Of a DNA stretch of 64,000 nucleotides, positions 63,473 through 64,000 are shown one piece after another. The notes under the pieces were generated by a model. It saw only the letters and a program-made list of their open reading frames with translations. It searched no databases and had not been told where the DNA came from. The position numbers and the translations under genes are program-made. The stretch is from Bacteroidales bacterium. GTDB lineage: Bacteria > Bacteroidota > Bacteroidia > Bacteroidales > Rikenellaceae. The stretch's first letter is position 1. Each line of letters opens with the position of its first letter. Where the stretch lies: contig CAJSYJ010000003.1 in assembly GCA_910574205.1 (NCBI GenBank), positions 372,001 to 436,000 of the forward strand, in the 5' to 3' direction.

Positions 63473-64000
63473 ATGAAACATACGAAACTTACGATACTCT
63501 CCGCCGCGGCACTGCTGCTGAGCGCATTCGCTGCCGACGCCTATGGCGCCGCGCGGCATATTCTCGCAGCCGGCACCGACGCCCGAAGCCGGGGACTCGC
63601 CGGCCAGACACCCGCCGCGGACGCGGCCGATACGGTTGCGTTCGACACCTCGGCGCCGATACTCAGCCAGGGCGACGGCAAGCTCTACTACATCCGCAAG
63701 ATCAACCTGCACGGAGTGAAGTACCTCAACCACGACATCCTCAAATCGTCGGCCGGTTTGGAGGAGGGCGACTCGATATATCTGCCCAGCAAGTTCATCT
63801 CCAACGCCATACAACGTCTGTGGGCTCCGAGATACTTCTCCGACGTACAGATCGGCGCCACTATCGAGGGCGACTCGCTCGACTTGGAGGTCTTCCTCAA
63901 AGAGCGTCCGCGCATCCTGCGCTGGCAGTTCGACGGCGTGGGCAAGGGCAAGCAGAAGGACCTTATAGAGGAGTTGAAGCTGCGCCGCAACACCGAGCTT
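63473..64000 (+). CDS. bamA: BamA-like outer-membrane assembly factor, N-terminal part (3' end outside window)
   Basis: The first 176 residues of an outer-membrane protein. A signal peptide is near residues 1-24 (LLLSAFAADAYG), followed by a low-complexity linker and the start of POTRA domains (YYIRKINLHGVKYLNHDILKSSAGLEEGD and FLKERPRILRWQFDGVGKG, each matching POTRA beta-alpha patterns). BamA folds and inserts barrels into the outer membrane. The barrel is outside the window, so TamA-like proteins are not fully excluded. Position after uppS supports BamA. Confidence 0.85.
   Translation, partial: MKHTKLTILSAAALLLSAFAADAYGAARHILAAGTDARSRGLAGQTPAADAADTVAFDTSAPILSQGDGKLYYIRKINLHGVKYLNHDILKSSAGLEEGDSIYLPSKFISNAIQRLWAPRYFSDVQIGATIEGDSLDLEVFLKERPRILRWQFDGVGKGKQKDLIEELKLRRNTEL

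Noticed and set aside
1-64000. tRNA, rRNA, tmRNA or RNase P RNA genes
   Set aside because: Intergenic regions were scanned by eye for T-loop-like and conserved core motifs and none was convincing; a tRNAscan or Rfam run would be decisive.

Overview
The window reads as GC-rich Bacteroidota chromosome, most like Bacteroidales of the Alistipes/Rikenellaceae type. Support comes from the TonB receptor plus SusD-less lipoprotein pair, DUF4270 and DUF3098 proteins, a SPOR protein, and promoters of the Bacteroidota form (TTG/TTTG, 18-21 nt, TAnnTTTG). The genus assignment is an inference; no rRNA or tRNA gene was recognised.

Layout. 1-3.9 kb: end of a TonB-dependent receptor and a large OB-fold-like lipoprotein. 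3.9-5.0 kb: a long non-coding stretch with two candidate minus-strand structured RNAs (one 6S-like). 5-5.9 kb: a nucleotidyltransferase-HEPN fusion. 5.9-9.5 kb: a minus-strand operon (HAD, two envelope proteins, rdgB, folE). 10.3-11.3 kb: a 182-bp tandem repeat array. 11.4-13.9 kb: sugar transporter and polyprenyl synthase. 13.9-20.3 kb: conserved run YfhO-like, ftsX, DUF3098, uppP, truB, queA. 20.3-26.8 kb: degenerate glycogen-synthase-like protein, DUF4270 lipoprotein, topA, a short repeat region and a C1 peptidase. 27-31.7 kb: an unfamiliar two-gene module, a small membrane protein plus a 1377-residue membrane-anchored P-loop NTPase. 32.5-35.9 kb: proS, a CDF transporter and an ECF-like sigma factor. 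36-42.3 kb: a complete type II-C CRISPR-Cas locus. 42.8-45.9 kb: LolC/E-like permease, ubiE/menG, a secreted protein and a SPOR protein. 46-53.7 kb: Cys-rich lipoprotein, HAD-IIA phosphatase, Ca/Na antiporter, zinc peptidase, and an SGNH-MBOAT-PAP2 group. 53.8-56.4 kb: lysS and tpiA. 56.6-57.7 kb: a restriction-nuclease-like gene broken by a stop at codon 6. 57.8-64 kb: apt, cca-like, SGNH hydrolase, pdxJ, nadK, uppS and the start of bamA.

How parts work together. The CRISPR locus can be read as a working unit: a minus-strand tracrRNA upstream of cas9 was inferred from its anti-repeat, nexus and terminator; cas9, cas1 and cas2 follow with overlaps or a 1-nt gap; then a leader with two copies of a 66-bp promoter module; then 13 identical repeats ending in decayed repeats. 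The same 66-bp module sits in front of lysS. uppP, uppS and the polyprenyl synthase supply or recycle isoprenoid lipid carriers, and SGNH plus MBOAT suggest O-acylation of a surface glycan.

The items most worth follow-up are the membrane NTPase module at 27-31.7 kb (with a leader resembling that of the broken nuclease gene at 57 kb), the shared 66-bp promoter module, the inferred tracrRNA whose promoter overlaps its anti-repeat, and the candidate small RNAs.
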